Notes: generated by a model from the letters alone, not told the origin. A stretch of 18,272 nucleotides of DNA from Clostridiales bacterium mt11 (GCA_001282665.1 LN874946.1:360377-378648); one strand, 5' to 3'; positions 1-7,266 are shown, numbered from the stretch's first letter. A program made the numbers and translations.

Positions 1-1
1 A

Positions 2-49
2 TTTCCAGACTTTTTCCCACCACAATTTGATGATATTATGTGCGACTAA
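2..49 (+). CDS. C-terminal end of an upstream gene (partial)
   Basis: The window opens inside an open frame that encodes FPDFFPPQFDDIMCD and stops at TAA 47-49, seven bases before a strong terminator. Of the three forward frames, one stops at 30 and another runs through the terminator, so this one best fits a gene end. Only 15 residues are visible and I do not recognise the family. The gene itself lies upstream of the window. Confidence 0.4.
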   Translation, partial: FPDFFPPQFDDIMCD

Positions 50-55
50 TTCTGT

Positions 56-85
56 AAAGAGGGGAGCGAAAGCTCTTCTTTTTTT
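56..85 (+). terminator. Rho-independent terminator upstream of iscR
   Basis: Bases 56-67 pair with 72-83 in a 12-pair stem that includes three G-U pairs, closed by a GAAA tetraloop, and the 3' arm runs into a T-tract ending at 85. It lies directly after the stop of the partial gene and separates that gene from the isc operon. Confidence 0.85.
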
Positions 86-113
86 ATTGCTAAAAATATA
101 TTATATTTGAATG

Positions 114-142
114 TTGACAAAAATAGTAGGGTATAATATACT
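114..142 (+). promoter_or_regulatory. Sigma-A type promoter of the isc operon
   Basis: TTGACA at 114-119 and TATACT at 137-142 are separated by 17 bases, which is close to the vegetative consensus. A TATAAT at 132-137 would leave only 12 bases and is less likely to be the -10. Transcription should start near 149, about 40 bases before the iscR start codon. Confidence 0.8.
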
Positions 143-152
143 TAAGAAAGAA

Positions 153-169
153 AACCAAGTAGATTGGTT
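153..169. promoter_or_regulatory. Inverted repeat just downstream of the iscR start of transcription; candidate operator
   Basis: AACCAA (153-158) and TTGGTT (164-169) form a perfect 6-base dyad with a 5-base spacer, placed a few bases downstream of the predicted start of transcription. Rrf2-family repressors commonly bind dyads at their own promoters, so this is a candidate autoregulatory site. It does not look like the E. coli IscR type 2 motif. It could also be a small RNA hairpin. Confidence 0.45.
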
Positions 170-190
170 GGGATTAAAAGAGGTGGTTAA

Positions 191-628
191 ATGAAACTAT
201 CTACAAGGGGAAGATATGGGCTGAAAGCTATGTTTCAATTGGCTGTTCACTATGGTGAAGGTCCAGTACCTTTGAAGAATATTGCAGATGAACAAAATTT
301 ATCAGAAAATTATTTAGAGCAATTGGTATCGGCACTTAGAAAAGAAGGCCTTTTAAATAGCGTAAGAGGTGCACAAGGTGGGTATATGTTAGCAAAGCCA
401 CCAGAAGAAATTACTGTAGGAAGCATTCTCCGCATACTTGAAGGAAATCTAGCCCCAGCTGATTGTGTAATTGACGAAGCATATGAGTGTGAGCAAGAAG
501 AAAGCTGTGTTACAAGATTGGTGTGGGTGCGGATTAGGGACTGTATTAATGAGGTCATAGATTCAATAACATTAAAAGATATGCTCGATGAACGAGTAAA
601 AATGATAAATAATAAAAATAAGGCTTAG
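191..628 (+). CDS. iscR: Rrf2-family Fe-S-sensing repressor, IscR-like
   Basis: The 145-residue product has the full Rrf2 layout. The N-terminal winged helix opens MKLSTRGRYGLKAM, carries the recognition segment ENYLEQLVSALRK (about 39-51) and has the wing motif RGAQGGY (59-65). A dimerisation helix and three closely spaced cysteines follow (C92, C100, C106), matching the positions that ligate the [2Fe-2S] cluster in E. coli IscR (C92, C98, C104). E43, part of the DNA-binding surface in IscR, is present. AGAGGTGG at 179-186 supports ATG 191. It stands first in the operon with iscS and iscU, the usual setting for a regulator that represses the operon when its cluster is loaded. CymR and NsrR belong to the same family, but CymR lacks such cysteines and the neighbours favour IscR. 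The function is inferred from family and context. Confidence 0.88.
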   Translation: MKLSTRGRYGLKAMFQLAVHYGEGPVPLKNIADEQNLSENYLEQLVSALRKEGLLNSVRGAQGGYMLAKPPEEITVGSILRILEGNLAPADCVIDEAYECEQEESCVTRLVWVRIRDCINEVIDSITLKDMLDERVKMINNKNKA

Positions 629-639
629 GAGGAGAGAAA

Positions 640-1818
640 ATGGAGAAATTTATATATATGGATAATTCTGCTACAACGCCAGTGAAAAAGGAGGTTTTAG
701 AGGAGATGCTTCCATATTTCACTGAAAAATATGGGAATCCATCAAGTATATATTCTCTAGGAAGTCAATCTAAGGTTGCTGTTGAAGCATCTAGAGAAAA
801 AATAGCTAAAGCAATTGGTGCAAATTCAAGAGAAGTATTTTTTACTGCTGGAGGTTCTGAAGCTGATAATTGGGCTTTAAAAGGTGTAGCTTTCGCTAAT
901 AGAAAAAAAGGTAATCATATTATAACTTCAAAGATTGAACATCACGGAATACTTCATACTTGTCAATACTTAGAAAAACAAGGATTTAGGGTTACTTATT
1001 TAGATGTAGATGAATATGGAATTGTGGATTTAAATCAGTTGAGAGAATCTATTACCGACGATACAATTCTTATCTCTATTATGTTTGCTAACAATGAGAT
1101 AGGCACTATTCAACCTATTAAAGAAATAGGAGAAATAGCGAAAGAAAAGGGTGTATATTTTCATACCGATGCAGTCCAAGCAGTAGGTCATATAAAAATT
1201 GATGTAAATGAGTTAAACATAGATATATTATCCATGTCTGCCCATAAATTTTATGGTCCAAAAGGAATAGGAGCATTATATATTAGACAAGGTGTCAAGA
1301 TAGATCCTCTTATTACAGGTGGAGGACAAGAAAGAAATCGTAGAGCTGGTACTGAAAATGTTCCCGGGATTGTGGGAATGGGTAAAGCTATAGAACTAGC
1401 CTATGAAAATGTAGATGAGCATAATGAAAGATTGATAAGCCTAAGGGAGAAGCTAATAGATAAGGTATTTAAAAATATAGACCATGTTAGACTAAACGGT
1501 CATCCAACAAATAGATTACCAGGAAATGTGAATTTATGTTTTGAATTTATTGAAGGGGAGTCCCTATTGTTGAGTTTAGATATGGAAGGTATTGCAGGTT
1601 CTAGTGGTTCTGCATGTACATCAGGAACTTTGGATCCATCACATGTACTATTAGCTATAGGTCTTCCCCATGAAATAGCTCATGGATCTTTAAGACTTAC
1701 ATTAGGAGATTTTAATACCGAAGAAGAGGTAGATTATGTAGTTGAAAAGCTTATAGAAATAGTATCAAGATTAAGAGCTATGTCGCCATTATATGAAAAA
1801 ATAAAGGAGGACAAATAA
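640..1818 (+). CDS. iscS: Cysteine desulfurase IscS/NifS
   Basis: This 392-residue pyridoxal-phosphate enzyme takes sulfur from cysteine as a persulfide and passes it to the scaffold IscU. Visible landmarks are the N-terminal YMDNSATTPV; H101 in the IEHHG motif; D177 and Q180 in HTDAVQ, which contact the cofactor; the Schiff-base lysine K203 in SAHKFYGPKG; and the catalytic cysteine C326 in SSGSACTSG on the mobile loop. The length is typical for the IscS/NifS group. The ribosome site AGGAGG (627-632) overlaps the iscR stop, so the two genes are tightly coupled. iscU begins at the very next base after its stop. NifS and IscS are not separable by sequence alone, but no nitrogenase gene is nearby, so a general Fe-S role is likely. 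It may also supply sulfur for tRNA thiolation, though no mnmA lies next to it here. Confidence 0.95.
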   Translation: MEKFIYMDNSATTPVKKEVLEEMLPYFTEKYGNPSSIYSLGSQSKVAVEASREKIAKAIGANSREVFFTAGGSEADNWALKGVAFANRKKGNHIITSKIEHHGILHTCQYLEKQGFRVTYLDVDEYGIVDLNQLRESITDDTILISIMFANNEIGTIQPIKEIGEIAKEKGVYFHTDAVQAVGHIKIDVNELNIDILSMSAHKFYGPKGIGALYIRQGVKIDPLITGGGQERNRRAGTENVPGIVGMGKAIELAYENVDEHNERLISLREKLIDKVFKNIDHVRLNGHPTNRLPGNVNLCFEFIEGESLLLSLDMEGIAGSSGSACTSGTLDPSHVLLAIGLPHEIAHGSLRLTLGDFNTEEEVDYVVEKLIEIVSRLRAMSPLYEKIKEDK

Positions 1819-2259
1819 ATGTACTCAGAAAAAGTTATGGAGCATTTTAGAAATCCAAGAAATGTAGGAGAAATTGAAAACGCTGATGGTATAGGAGAAG
1901 TAGGAAATCCTAGATGCGGAGATATAATGAAGATGTATTTAAAGATAGAAGATGGAGTTATTGTAGATGTAAAATTTAAAACTTTTGGTTGTGGTTCTGC
2001 TATTGCTTCATCTAGTATGGCAACGGAGATAATAAAAGGTAAAACTATAGAAGAGGCTATGGAAGTAACCAATAAGGCAGTAGCGGAAGCTTTAGATGGA
2101 CTACCTCCTATAAAAATGCATTGCTCTGTTTTAGCAGAACAAGCTATTAAAGCAGCCTTATTCGATTATTCAAAGAAGAATAATGTTCAGATAAAAGGAT
2201 TGGAAGACTTTGATCCAACAGAAGATCCTCATGATCACCATGAATTAAAAGAATTTTAA
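1819..2259 (+). CDS. iscU: Fe-S cluster scaffold protein IscU/NifU N-terminal type
   Basis: The 146-residue protein builds an Fe-S cluster from IscS-derived sulfur and passes it to apo-proteins. Its three cluster-binding cysteines are C33 (PRCGD), C58 (FGCGSA) and C102 (MHCSV). The aspartate D35 and the histidine H101 next to the third cysteine are also present, as in E. coli IscU. The family opening YSEKVMEHFRNPRN is clear. The tail (about 118-146) is acidic and His-rich (DPHDHHELKEF), longer than in E. coli IscU, and close to the NifU-like scaffolds of Clostridia. There is no C-terminal thioredoxin-like NFU domain, so it is not full-length NifU. ATG 1819 touches the iscS stop, and AAAGGAGG (1803-1810) is its ribosome site. 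It is the last gene of the iscRSU operon. Confidence 0.93.
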   Translation: MYSEKVMEHFRNPRNVGEIENADGIGEVGNPRCGDIMKMYLKIEDGVIVDVKFKTFGCGSAIASSSMATEIIKGKTIEEAMEVTNKAVAEALDGLPPIKMHCSVLAEQAIKAALFDYSKKNNVQIKGLEDFDPTEDPHDHHELKEF

Positions 2260-2265
2260 ATTTGG

Positions 2266-2382
2266 TATGCCCCTCTTATAAATTTTAATTTATGAATTCG
2301 ATGAAAATGGACAAATTTGACTTAATAAAATCCCTTTTTATTTGGAATAATAAATTAAGCAATAAAATGAAAGAGGGGCATA
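2266..2382 (+). repeat. 12-base inverted repeat spanning the iscU-PRC gap; may mask the ribosome site of the next gene
   Basis: TATGCCCCTCTT (2266-2277) is the exact reverse complement of AAGAGGGGCATA (2371-2382). The second copy contains the AGAGGGG ribosome site of the GTG start at 2386. Directly inside the first arm, ATAAATT (2278-2284) and AATTTAT (2287-2293) make a second hairpin, so the RNA could form a stacked, branched fold. No T-tract follows either arm, so it does not look like a terminator. TTGACT at 2317-2322 resembles a -35, but no -10 stands at a suitable distance. Confidence 0.7.
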
Positions 2383-2385
2383 TTT

Positions 2386-2862
2386 GTGATTAGGTATAAG
2401 CAATTAGTAACATATAAATTAATTGACAAAGAAACAGGAGATATTATAGGCAGTATATTTGATGTAATTTATTCTGAGGATTTTAAAAAAATTAGTTATT
2501 TAGTTGTAAAAAATGATAACTTAATAAGAAATAAAGCTCCTGTGTTCTATGAAGATGTCCAATTTTTAGAAAATAATCAAGCATTGTATTTAAAAAATAG
2601 TAAAATATTTGAAGAAAAATTAGAAGAAGATATTAAAGAAAGTTTTAAATATATAGATAAGGAAATTAGAAATGAAAATGGGGAATGTATTGGATATATA
2701 AAAGATGTAGTAATAAACAAGTTAAATGGGTTGGTAGAAGGTTTTATAATTACAGAAGGAGTATTTGAAGACTTGTTGAAAGGTAGAAATTATATGCCTC
2801 TCTTTGAAAATACAATAATTGGAGAAGAGTATATCTCCGTATCCAGTAAAGATTTAAATTAG
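2386..2862 (+). CDS. PRC-barrel domain protein with two repeats
   Basis: The 158-residue product has two copies of a PRC-barrel fold. Roughly residues 8-66 contain LIDKETGDIIGSIFDVIYS, and residues 87-152 contain IRNENGECIGYIKDVVI followed by GFIITEG. PRC-barrels are small beta-barrels found in the photosynthetic reaction centre H subunit and in RimM, and as stand-alone proteins in sporulating Firmicutes. The function of the stand-alone form is not established, and I can only infer a binding or scaffolding role. It has no signal peptide or membrane segment. The start is GTG 2386, with AGAGGGG at 2372-2378. It lies between the isc operon and two probable membrane proteins. The long inverted repeat in its leader suggests control at translation. 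Codon use is like that of its neighbours. Confidence 0.82.
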   Translation: MIRYKQLVTYKLIDKETGDIIGSIFDVIYSEDFKKISYLVVKNDNLIRNKAPVFYEDVQFLENNQALYLKNSKIFEEKLEEDIKESFKYIDKEIRNENGECIGYIKDVVINKLNGLVEGFIITEGVFEDLLKGRNYMPLFENTIIGEEYISVSSKDLN

Positions 2863-2868
2863 TAAAAA

Positions 2869-2929
2869 TAACTATTATTACAAAAAATTAATAGAATTAA
2901 TTATCTATCCAGTGAGAAAATAATAGTTA
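2869..2929 (+). repeat. Nested inverted repeats in the leader of the YtxH-like gene
   Basis: TAACTATTATT (2869-2879) is the exact reverse complement of AATAATAGTTA (2919-2929). Inside the 39-base interval, AATTAAT (2886-2892) and ATTAATT (2896-2902) form a second perfect dyad. The outer arm ends about nine bases before the ribosome site AAAGGAGAGG (2938-2947). There is no T-tract, so it is unlikely to be a terminator. Confidence 0.6.
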
Positions 2930-2953
2930 CAAATAGTAAAGGAGAGGATAAAT

Positions 2954-3124
2954 ATGAATAATAATGGGTTCAAAAATGGGGCATTGTTTGGAACTATTGT
3001 AGGGACATCGTTAGGTATGATGTTTGGAACTAGAATGAGCCCTATACAAAGGAAGAAAATTGCAAGAACTGCTAAGAGAGCAACTTCTACTTTAAAAAAT
3101 GGTATGAATTCATTGTGGAGATAG
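2954..3124 (+). CDS. Small YtxH-like membrane protein (56 residues)
   Basis: This short gene encodes 56 residues. After MNNNGFKNG comes a glycine-spaced hydrophobic stretch (about residues 9-26: GALFGTIVGTSLGMMFGT), and then a basic, Lys/Arg- and Thr-rich tail (RKKIARTAKR). Such a glycine-zipper segment followed by a basic amphipathic helix is the pattern of the YtxH family, single-span proteins of Firmicutes with a general-stress link in Bacillus but no known activity. A strong ribosome site (AAAGGAGAGG, 2938-2947) stands six bases before ATG 2954. The gene lies between the PRC-barrel gene and the AI-2E family gene, and its stop codon falls inside a stem-loop (3121-3142). The gene is likely real given its ribosome site and composition. 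The family assignment is by pattern only. Confidence 0.78.
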   Translation: MNNNGFKNGALFGTIVGTSLGMMFGTRMSPIQRKKIARTAKRATSTLKNGMNSLWR

Positions 3125-3142
3125 GCAGCTTATGCTGCCTAT
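3121..3142 (+). other. Perfect stem-loop overlapping the stop codon of the YtxH-like gene
   Basis: ATAGGCAGC (3121-3129) and GCTGCCTAT (3134-3142) form a 9-pair stem with a TTAT loop. The stop codon TAG (3122-3124) is inside the 5' arm. The bases after it are TAAGTTAATG, not a T-tract, so it is a weak terminator at best. It may act as an mRNA end or processing structure between the small gene and the downstream membrane-protein gene. Confidence 0.6.
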
Positions 3143-3169
3143 TAAGTTAATGAAAAGGGAGACAAGTAA

Positions 3170-4363
3170 ATGAATATACAACAGTCAACTTTAATTAGAA
3201 ATTTAATTATTTTAATTTCTGTACTTATAGTTCTTGTGATTTATTATTTAATTGGGATAGGGAATAGATATGTTGATGACAATAAAAAGATAAAAATCAA
3301 TAGAAAAAAAGCACTGCCTGTAATTATTGCTTTATTATTGATATATATAATCTATCTATTGGTTAAAAAACATGAAATTATATCGGATACCATATATACC
3401 ATAATAATTTCTGCTATACTAGCTTATCTGTTGAATCCTATTGTTAACTTTTTTGAAAAACATAAAATAAGCAGAGGAATAGGAGTTATCTTAATTTATT
3501 TAGTTATCATTGGAATTATGATATTCTTATCAGTTTTAGTAATACCAAAGACAGGGAAAGAAATGAAAAGGTTATTATCAGTACTCCCATCATACATTGA
3601 AGAGATATCTAGAATTGTTGATCGTATATATGCTAAGTATGTAATAAACATGGATAATATGCCCCCTATATTTAAAAGCATAGAAGAAGTAATATTAAAT
3701 AGTGCCAATGATATTGAAAATGTGATTATTACTAATATAAGCAAGTTTATTGAAGGTATAATATCTACTTTTTCAAAGGTAATCAGTTTAATATTGATAC
3801 CAATTCTAACCTTCTATTTTATTAAAGATAAAGATTATTTTAAGAATAAGCTTTATTTGACTATACCTAAAAAACGAAGAAAGGAAGTTAAAGAACTCTT
3901 TTTAGAAATTGATAGGGCCTTAAGTCAATTTATACGTGGAAGGCTACTCTTAGCTGTATATGTAGGTATTGCAACTACTATTTTACTATTAATATTAAAT
4001 GTTGATTTTGCTATAGTAATAGGCATATTAACAGGGGTAGCTGATATTATACCTTATTTCGGACCGTTTATTGGATTTTTGCCTGCAGTGTTTTTTGCAT
4101 TGTTGAGTAGCCCGATAAAAGCATTATGGGTAGCTATATTATTTGTTGGAATTCAGTGGGTGGAAAACAATGTATTGGCACCTAAAATTATTGGAGAAAG
4201 CACTGGAATACATCCTATAACTATTTTGCTTGCCTTAATAATAGGTGGTGGAATGTTTGGAGTTGTTGGGATGATATTTTCTATTCCAACTGTAGCAATA
4301 ATTAAAATATTGTTCGGATTCTTTATGGAGATGATTAGAAAGCCAAATATAGGGGATGAGTAG
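3170..4363 (+). CDS. AI-2E/PerM family membrane permease
   Basis: This 397-residue integral membrane protein belongs to the AI-2E transporter (PerM/YdgG/YtvI) family. Hydrophobic segments include about 11-28, 48-65, 71-93, 103-125, 200-218, 258-310, 318-331 and 350-385. Between segments four and five is the typical soluble region with amphipathic helices (about 128-195). Family signatures are ADIIPYFGPFIGFLPAV (291-307) and the conserved block VENNVLAPKIIGESTGIHP (331-349). One hydrophobic segment plus a charged linker (residues 1-46) precedes the usual eight-span core. Family members have been tied to autoinducer-2 export, Na+/H+ antiport and sporulation, so the substrate cannot be set from sequence. 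AAGGGAGA (3155-3162) precedes ATG 3170. It probably shares transcripts with the two upstream genes, subject to the hairpin at 3121. Confidence 0.87.
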   Translation: MNIQQSTLIRNLIILISVLIVLVIYYLIGIGNRYVDDNKKIKINRKKALPVIIALLLIYIIYLLVKKHEIISDTIYTIIISAILAYLLNPIVNFFEKHKISRGIGVILIYLVIIGIMIFLSVLVIPKTGKEMKRLLSVLPSYIEEISRIVDRIYAKYVINMDNMPPIFKSIEEVILNSANDIENVIITNISKFIEGIISTFSKVISLILIPILTFYFIKDKDYFKNKLYLTIPKKRRKEVKELFLEIDRALSQFIRGRLLLAVYVGIATTILLLILNVDFAIVIGILTGVADIIPYFGPFIGFLPAVFFALLSSPIKALWVAILFVGIQWVENNVLAPKIIGESTGIHPITILLALIIGGGMFGVVGMIFSIPTVAIIKILFGFFMEMIRKPNIGDE

Positions 4364-4382
4364 TTTTCCTAGTTTCAATTTG

Positions 4383-4411
4383 TTGACAAAAGCGTAAGTT
4401 TAAATTATAAT
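4383..4411 (+). promoter_or_regulatory. Perfect consensus promoter upstream of alaS
   Basis: TTGACA (4383-4388) and TATAAT (4406-4411) match the sigma-A consensus exactly with a 17-base spacer. Transcription should start near 4418, only about 20 bases before a terminator-like hairpin, leaving about 155 bases of leader before alaS. Confidence 0.88.
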
Positions 4412-4423
4412 CCAAATATAGAC

Positions 4424-4466
4424 AGGAACGTGAATTCTCGTCCCTAAGGTAGGGGACGAATTTTTT
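4424..4466 (+). terminator. Miniature attenuator in the alaS leader, T-box-like end
   Basis: TCGTCCCT (4438-4445) pairs with GGGGACGA (4452-4459) around a six-base loop, and TTTTTT follows (4461-4466), which is a good intrinsic terminator. AGGAACG (4424-4430) can instead pair with CGTCCCT (4439-4445) at six of seven positions, which would exclude the terminator stem. The terminator arm CGTCCCT and its competition with an upstream AGG...ACG strand resemble the end of T-box leaders, which often precede aminoacyl-tRNA synthetase genes. The T-box bulge (TGGNACC) and the specifier stem are not visible. Downstream, TATATTG (4522-4528) and CAATATA (4533-4539) make one more hairpin before the ribosome site. 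Confidence 0.7.
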
Positions 4467-4573
4467 ATAACATATAGGTTTGGGGTTTGTTTTAGACATT
4501 TATTTTATAGTTTTATAGAAATATATTGTTTTCAATATAGCAATAATATTATTTATGGAGAGGTGTACAACTG

Positions 4574-7210
4574 ATGAAAAATATGGGGTTACATGAAATA
4601 AGACACGAATTTCTAAAATTTTTTGAAGAAAAAAATCATCTAATTATGGAAAGCTTTCCTCTAGTACCTAAGAACGATAAGAGTTTACTACTTATAAATG
4701 CAGGTATGGCTCCATTGAAACCTTATTTTACTGGAGAAAAAACTCCTCCTAGCAAGAGAGCTACAACTTGTCAAAAATGTATTAGGACTGGAGATATAGA
4801 AAATGTAGGTAAGACTGATAGACATGCTACTTTTTTTGAAATGCTTGGAAACTTTTCTTTTGGAGATTATTTTAAAAAGGAAGCCATAGAATGGGCTTGG
4901 GAGTTTTTAACTGAGAGAATGGAGATTCCAAAAGAGGATTTATGGGTTACCATATACTTAAATGATGATGAAGCTTTCGAAATATGGAATAAAGATATAG
5001 GATTAGATGAAGATAAAATAGTGAGATTGGATGAAGAAAATTTTTGGGAACTGGAAGTAGGACCTTGTGGTCCTTGTTCTGAGATCCATATAGATAGAGG
5101 AGAGAAATATGGCTGTGGTAAACCAGATTGTAAACCTGGATGTGAATGTGATAGATTTATTGAAATTTGGAATTTGGTTTTTACTCAGTATGATAAGGAC
5201 GAAAATGGCAAATATCATCCATTAGAACATCCTAATATTGATACGGGAATGGGACTTGAAAGAATTGCTACTATTATTGAAGGTGCAAACAATATATTTG
5301 AAATAGGGGAGATTAGAAAAATTCTTGAATTTGTAGAGAAAATCTCTGGTGAAACTTATGGATTGGATTCTAAAATCGATACTTCTATTAGAGTTATAAC
5401 TGACCATACTAGAGCTATGACATTTTTGGTTTCCGATGGTGTACTACCAAGCAATGAAGGAAGAGGTTATGTATTAAGAAGGCTAATAAGGAGAGCAGCA
5501 AGACATGGAAAATTATTGGGTATCGAAGGAGCTTTCTTAAATTCTATCGTTGAAAGAGTCATTGAATCATGGAAAGTCCAATACCCAGAGCTAAAGGAAA
5601 GGGAGGAGCAAATTAAGAAGGTTATAAATGCTGAGGAAGAAAAATTTCAAGAGACAATTTATCAAGGACTTAATATATTAGAAGAATATATTGAGGATAT
5701 GGTAAATAATAAGGAAAAATGTTTAATTGGACAAAAAGCTTTTAAGTTATATGATACTTACGGTTTCCCATTAGATTTGACAAGGGAAATATTAGAAGAA
5801 AAAGGCTTAGCTGTAGATGAAGTTGGATTTAATGTTTATATGGAGGAACAAAGAGAAAGAGCAAGGAAGGCTAGAGAAGAGTTTTCCGATTCTGGTTGGA
5901 AAAGTAGTAGCTCCATTGAATTAAGTAAAAACTATGAAACTATTTTTAAGGGTTACGAAGATACAGAATGGGAAACGGAAGTAATTGAATTGTATTATGA
6001 TGGAGAAATTGTCGATAATATAGATGAAGGAAGAGAAGGAATTGTTATATTAAAGGAAACTCCATTCTATGCCGAATCAGGAGGACAAGTAGGAGATACT
6101 GGTTGTATTAAAAATAAAAACTTCACAGCAGAAGTTGTGGACACAAAAAAGATAAACGATCAAGCTATTATTCATCTTATTAAAGTGGAGAAGGGCAGTA
6201 TAAAAGATGCTGATAAAGTAATTTGTATTGTCGATAAAAAACGTAGAAACAATATTAAGAGAAATCATTCAGCTACTCATCTATTGCATAGGGCCTTAAA
6301 GGATGTATTAGGGGAACATGTAAATCAAGCTGGTTCTATTGTACTTCCCAATAGATTGAGATTTGACTTTACACATTATGAAGCTGTAAGTAATGAACAA
6401 TTAAAAGAAATAGAAAGAATAGTAAATGAAAGAATTTTAGATTCCCTACAGGTGAAAACTATAGAAACTTCATTGAAGGAATCTCAAGAAATGGGCGTAG
6501 TTGGTCTATTTGAAGATAAATATAAGGATAGAGTTAGAGTAGTGGAAATGGGCAACTATTCTATGGAACTATGTGGTGGTACCCATGTTGACAATACCAG
6601 CAATATAGGATTATTTAAGATTATATCTGAATCAAGTATTGCATCTGGAGTTAGAAGGATTGAAGCCATTACTGGAGAAGCTGTTTATGAATATTTAAAT
6701 GAATTAGAAAGGGATCTAGATGAAGTTAGTAATGTTTTAAAAACAAATAAAAAGGATTTAATTGAAAGAGCACATAGTATAGTGGAAGAAGTTAAAAATA
6801 AGGAAAAAGAAATAGAATCATTAAAGTCTAAGATGGCCTTATCTATTGCTGATGAAATATTGGATACAAAGAAAAATATCGATGGGATAGACTTAATAAC
6901 CTATAAGATAAATAATATGGATATGAATAGTTTAAGAAATTTAGGGGATGAAATAAAGAACGGAATGGAGTCTGGGGTTATAGTTTTAGCAAGTGTTTAT
7001 AATGAAAAAATATCTTTTGTTTCCATGGTAACTAAAGATATAGTGAAAAAAGGCATTCATGCTGGTAATATTATTAAAGAAGTGGCTAAGGTTACTGGCG
7101 GCGGCGGTGGAGGCCGTCCAGATATGGCACAAGCAGGAGGTAAAGATATAACTAAAGTAGAAGAAGCTTTAAATATCGTTCCTACTATAATAAAAGAACA
7201 ATTAAAATAA
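4574..7210 (+). CDS. alaS: Alanyl-tRNA synthetase
   Basis: The 878-residue class II synthetase charges tRNA-Ala and hydrolyses wrongly made Ser- or Gly-tRNA. The class II core begins with GLHEIRHEFLKFF and the motif INAGMAPLKPYFTG, and motif 2 (TTCQKCIRTGDIENVG, FFEMLGNFSFGDYF) follows. The editing domain carries the zinc-site pairs H565/H569 (HSATH) and C667/H671 (CGGTH). A coiled segment (about 718-765) leads to the C-terminal domain with the Gly-rich GGGGGGRPDMAQAGG near the end. A second Cys-rich patch (about residues 178-197, YGCGKPDCKPGCECDRF) is seen in some bacterial AlaRS. The length is normal for bacteria. ATG 4574 follows GGAGAGGTG (4557-4565). It has its own promoter and an attenuator-like leader, which points to regulated expression. 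Confidence 0.98.
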   Translation: MKNMGLHEIRHEFLKFFEEKNHLIMESFPLVPKNDKSLLLINAGMAPLKPYFTGEKTPPSKRATTCQKCIRTGDIENVGKTDRHATFFEMLGNFSFGDYFKKEAIEWAWEFLTERMEIPKEDLWVTIYLNDDEAFEIWNKDIGLDEDKIVRLDEENFWELEVGPCGPCSEIHIDRGEKYGCGKPDCKPGCECDRFIEIWNLVFTQYDKDENGKYHPLEHPNIDTGMGLERIATIIEGANNIFEIGEIRKILEFVEKISGETYGLDSKIDTSIRVITDHTRAMTFLVSDGVLPSNEGRGYVLRRLIRRAARHGKLLGIEGAFLNSIVERVIESWKVQYPELKEREEQIKKVINAEEEKFQETIYQGLNILEEYIEDMVNNKEKCLIGQKAFKLYDTYGFPLDLTREILEEKGLAVDEVGFNVYMEEQRERARKAREEFSDSGWKSSSSIELSKNYETIFKGYEDTEWETEVIELYYDGEIVDNIDEGREGIVILKETPFYAESGGQVGDTGCIKNKNFTAEVVDTKKINDQAIIHLIKVEKGSIKDADKVICIVDKKRRNNIKRNHSATHLLHRALKDVLGEHVNQAGSIVLPNRLRFDFTHYEAVSNEQLKEIERIVNERILDSLQVKTIETSLKESQEMGVVGLFEDKYKDRVRVVEMGNYSMELCGGTHVDNTSNIGLFKIISESSIASGVRRIEAITGEAVYEYLNELERDLDEVSNVLKTNKKDLIERAHSIVEEVKNKEKEIESLKSKMALSIADEILDTKKNIDGIDLITYKINNMDMNSLRNLGDEIKNGMESGVIVLASVYNEKISFVSMVTKDIVKKGIHAGNIIKEVAKVTGGGGGGRPDMAQAGGKDITKVEEALNIVPTIIKEQLK

Positions 7211-7212
7211 AT

Positions 7213-7243
7213 ATTAGCCAACTTATTGGCTAATGTTTATTTT
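7213..7243 (+). terminator. Terminator-like hairpin after alaS
   Basis: ATTAGCCAA (7213-7221) pairs perfectly with TTGGCTAAT (7226-7234) around a CTTA loop and is followed by the T-rich stretch GTTTATTTT. It begins three bases after the alaS stop. The T-tract is interrupted, so termination is probably partial and some ireB mRNA may come from alaS read-through. Confidence 0.75.
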
Positions 7244-7250
7244 GATACTG

Positions 7251-7266
7251 TATATTATATAATATA
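7251..7266. promoter_or_regulatory. 16-base AT palindrome upstream of ireB
   Basis: TATATTATATAATATA is a perfect 16-base palindrome that includes TATAAT (7258-7263). TTGATA at 7242-7247 and TATGGT at 7265-7270 are 17 bases apart and could be a weak promoter. Composition is almost pure A/T, so chance palindromy is plausible. Confidence 0.3.

Noticed and set aside
7092..7120. GGC-rich patch standing out from the AT-rich background
   Set aside because: It codes for the conserved glycine run near the alaS C-terminus, so protein constraint explains it.
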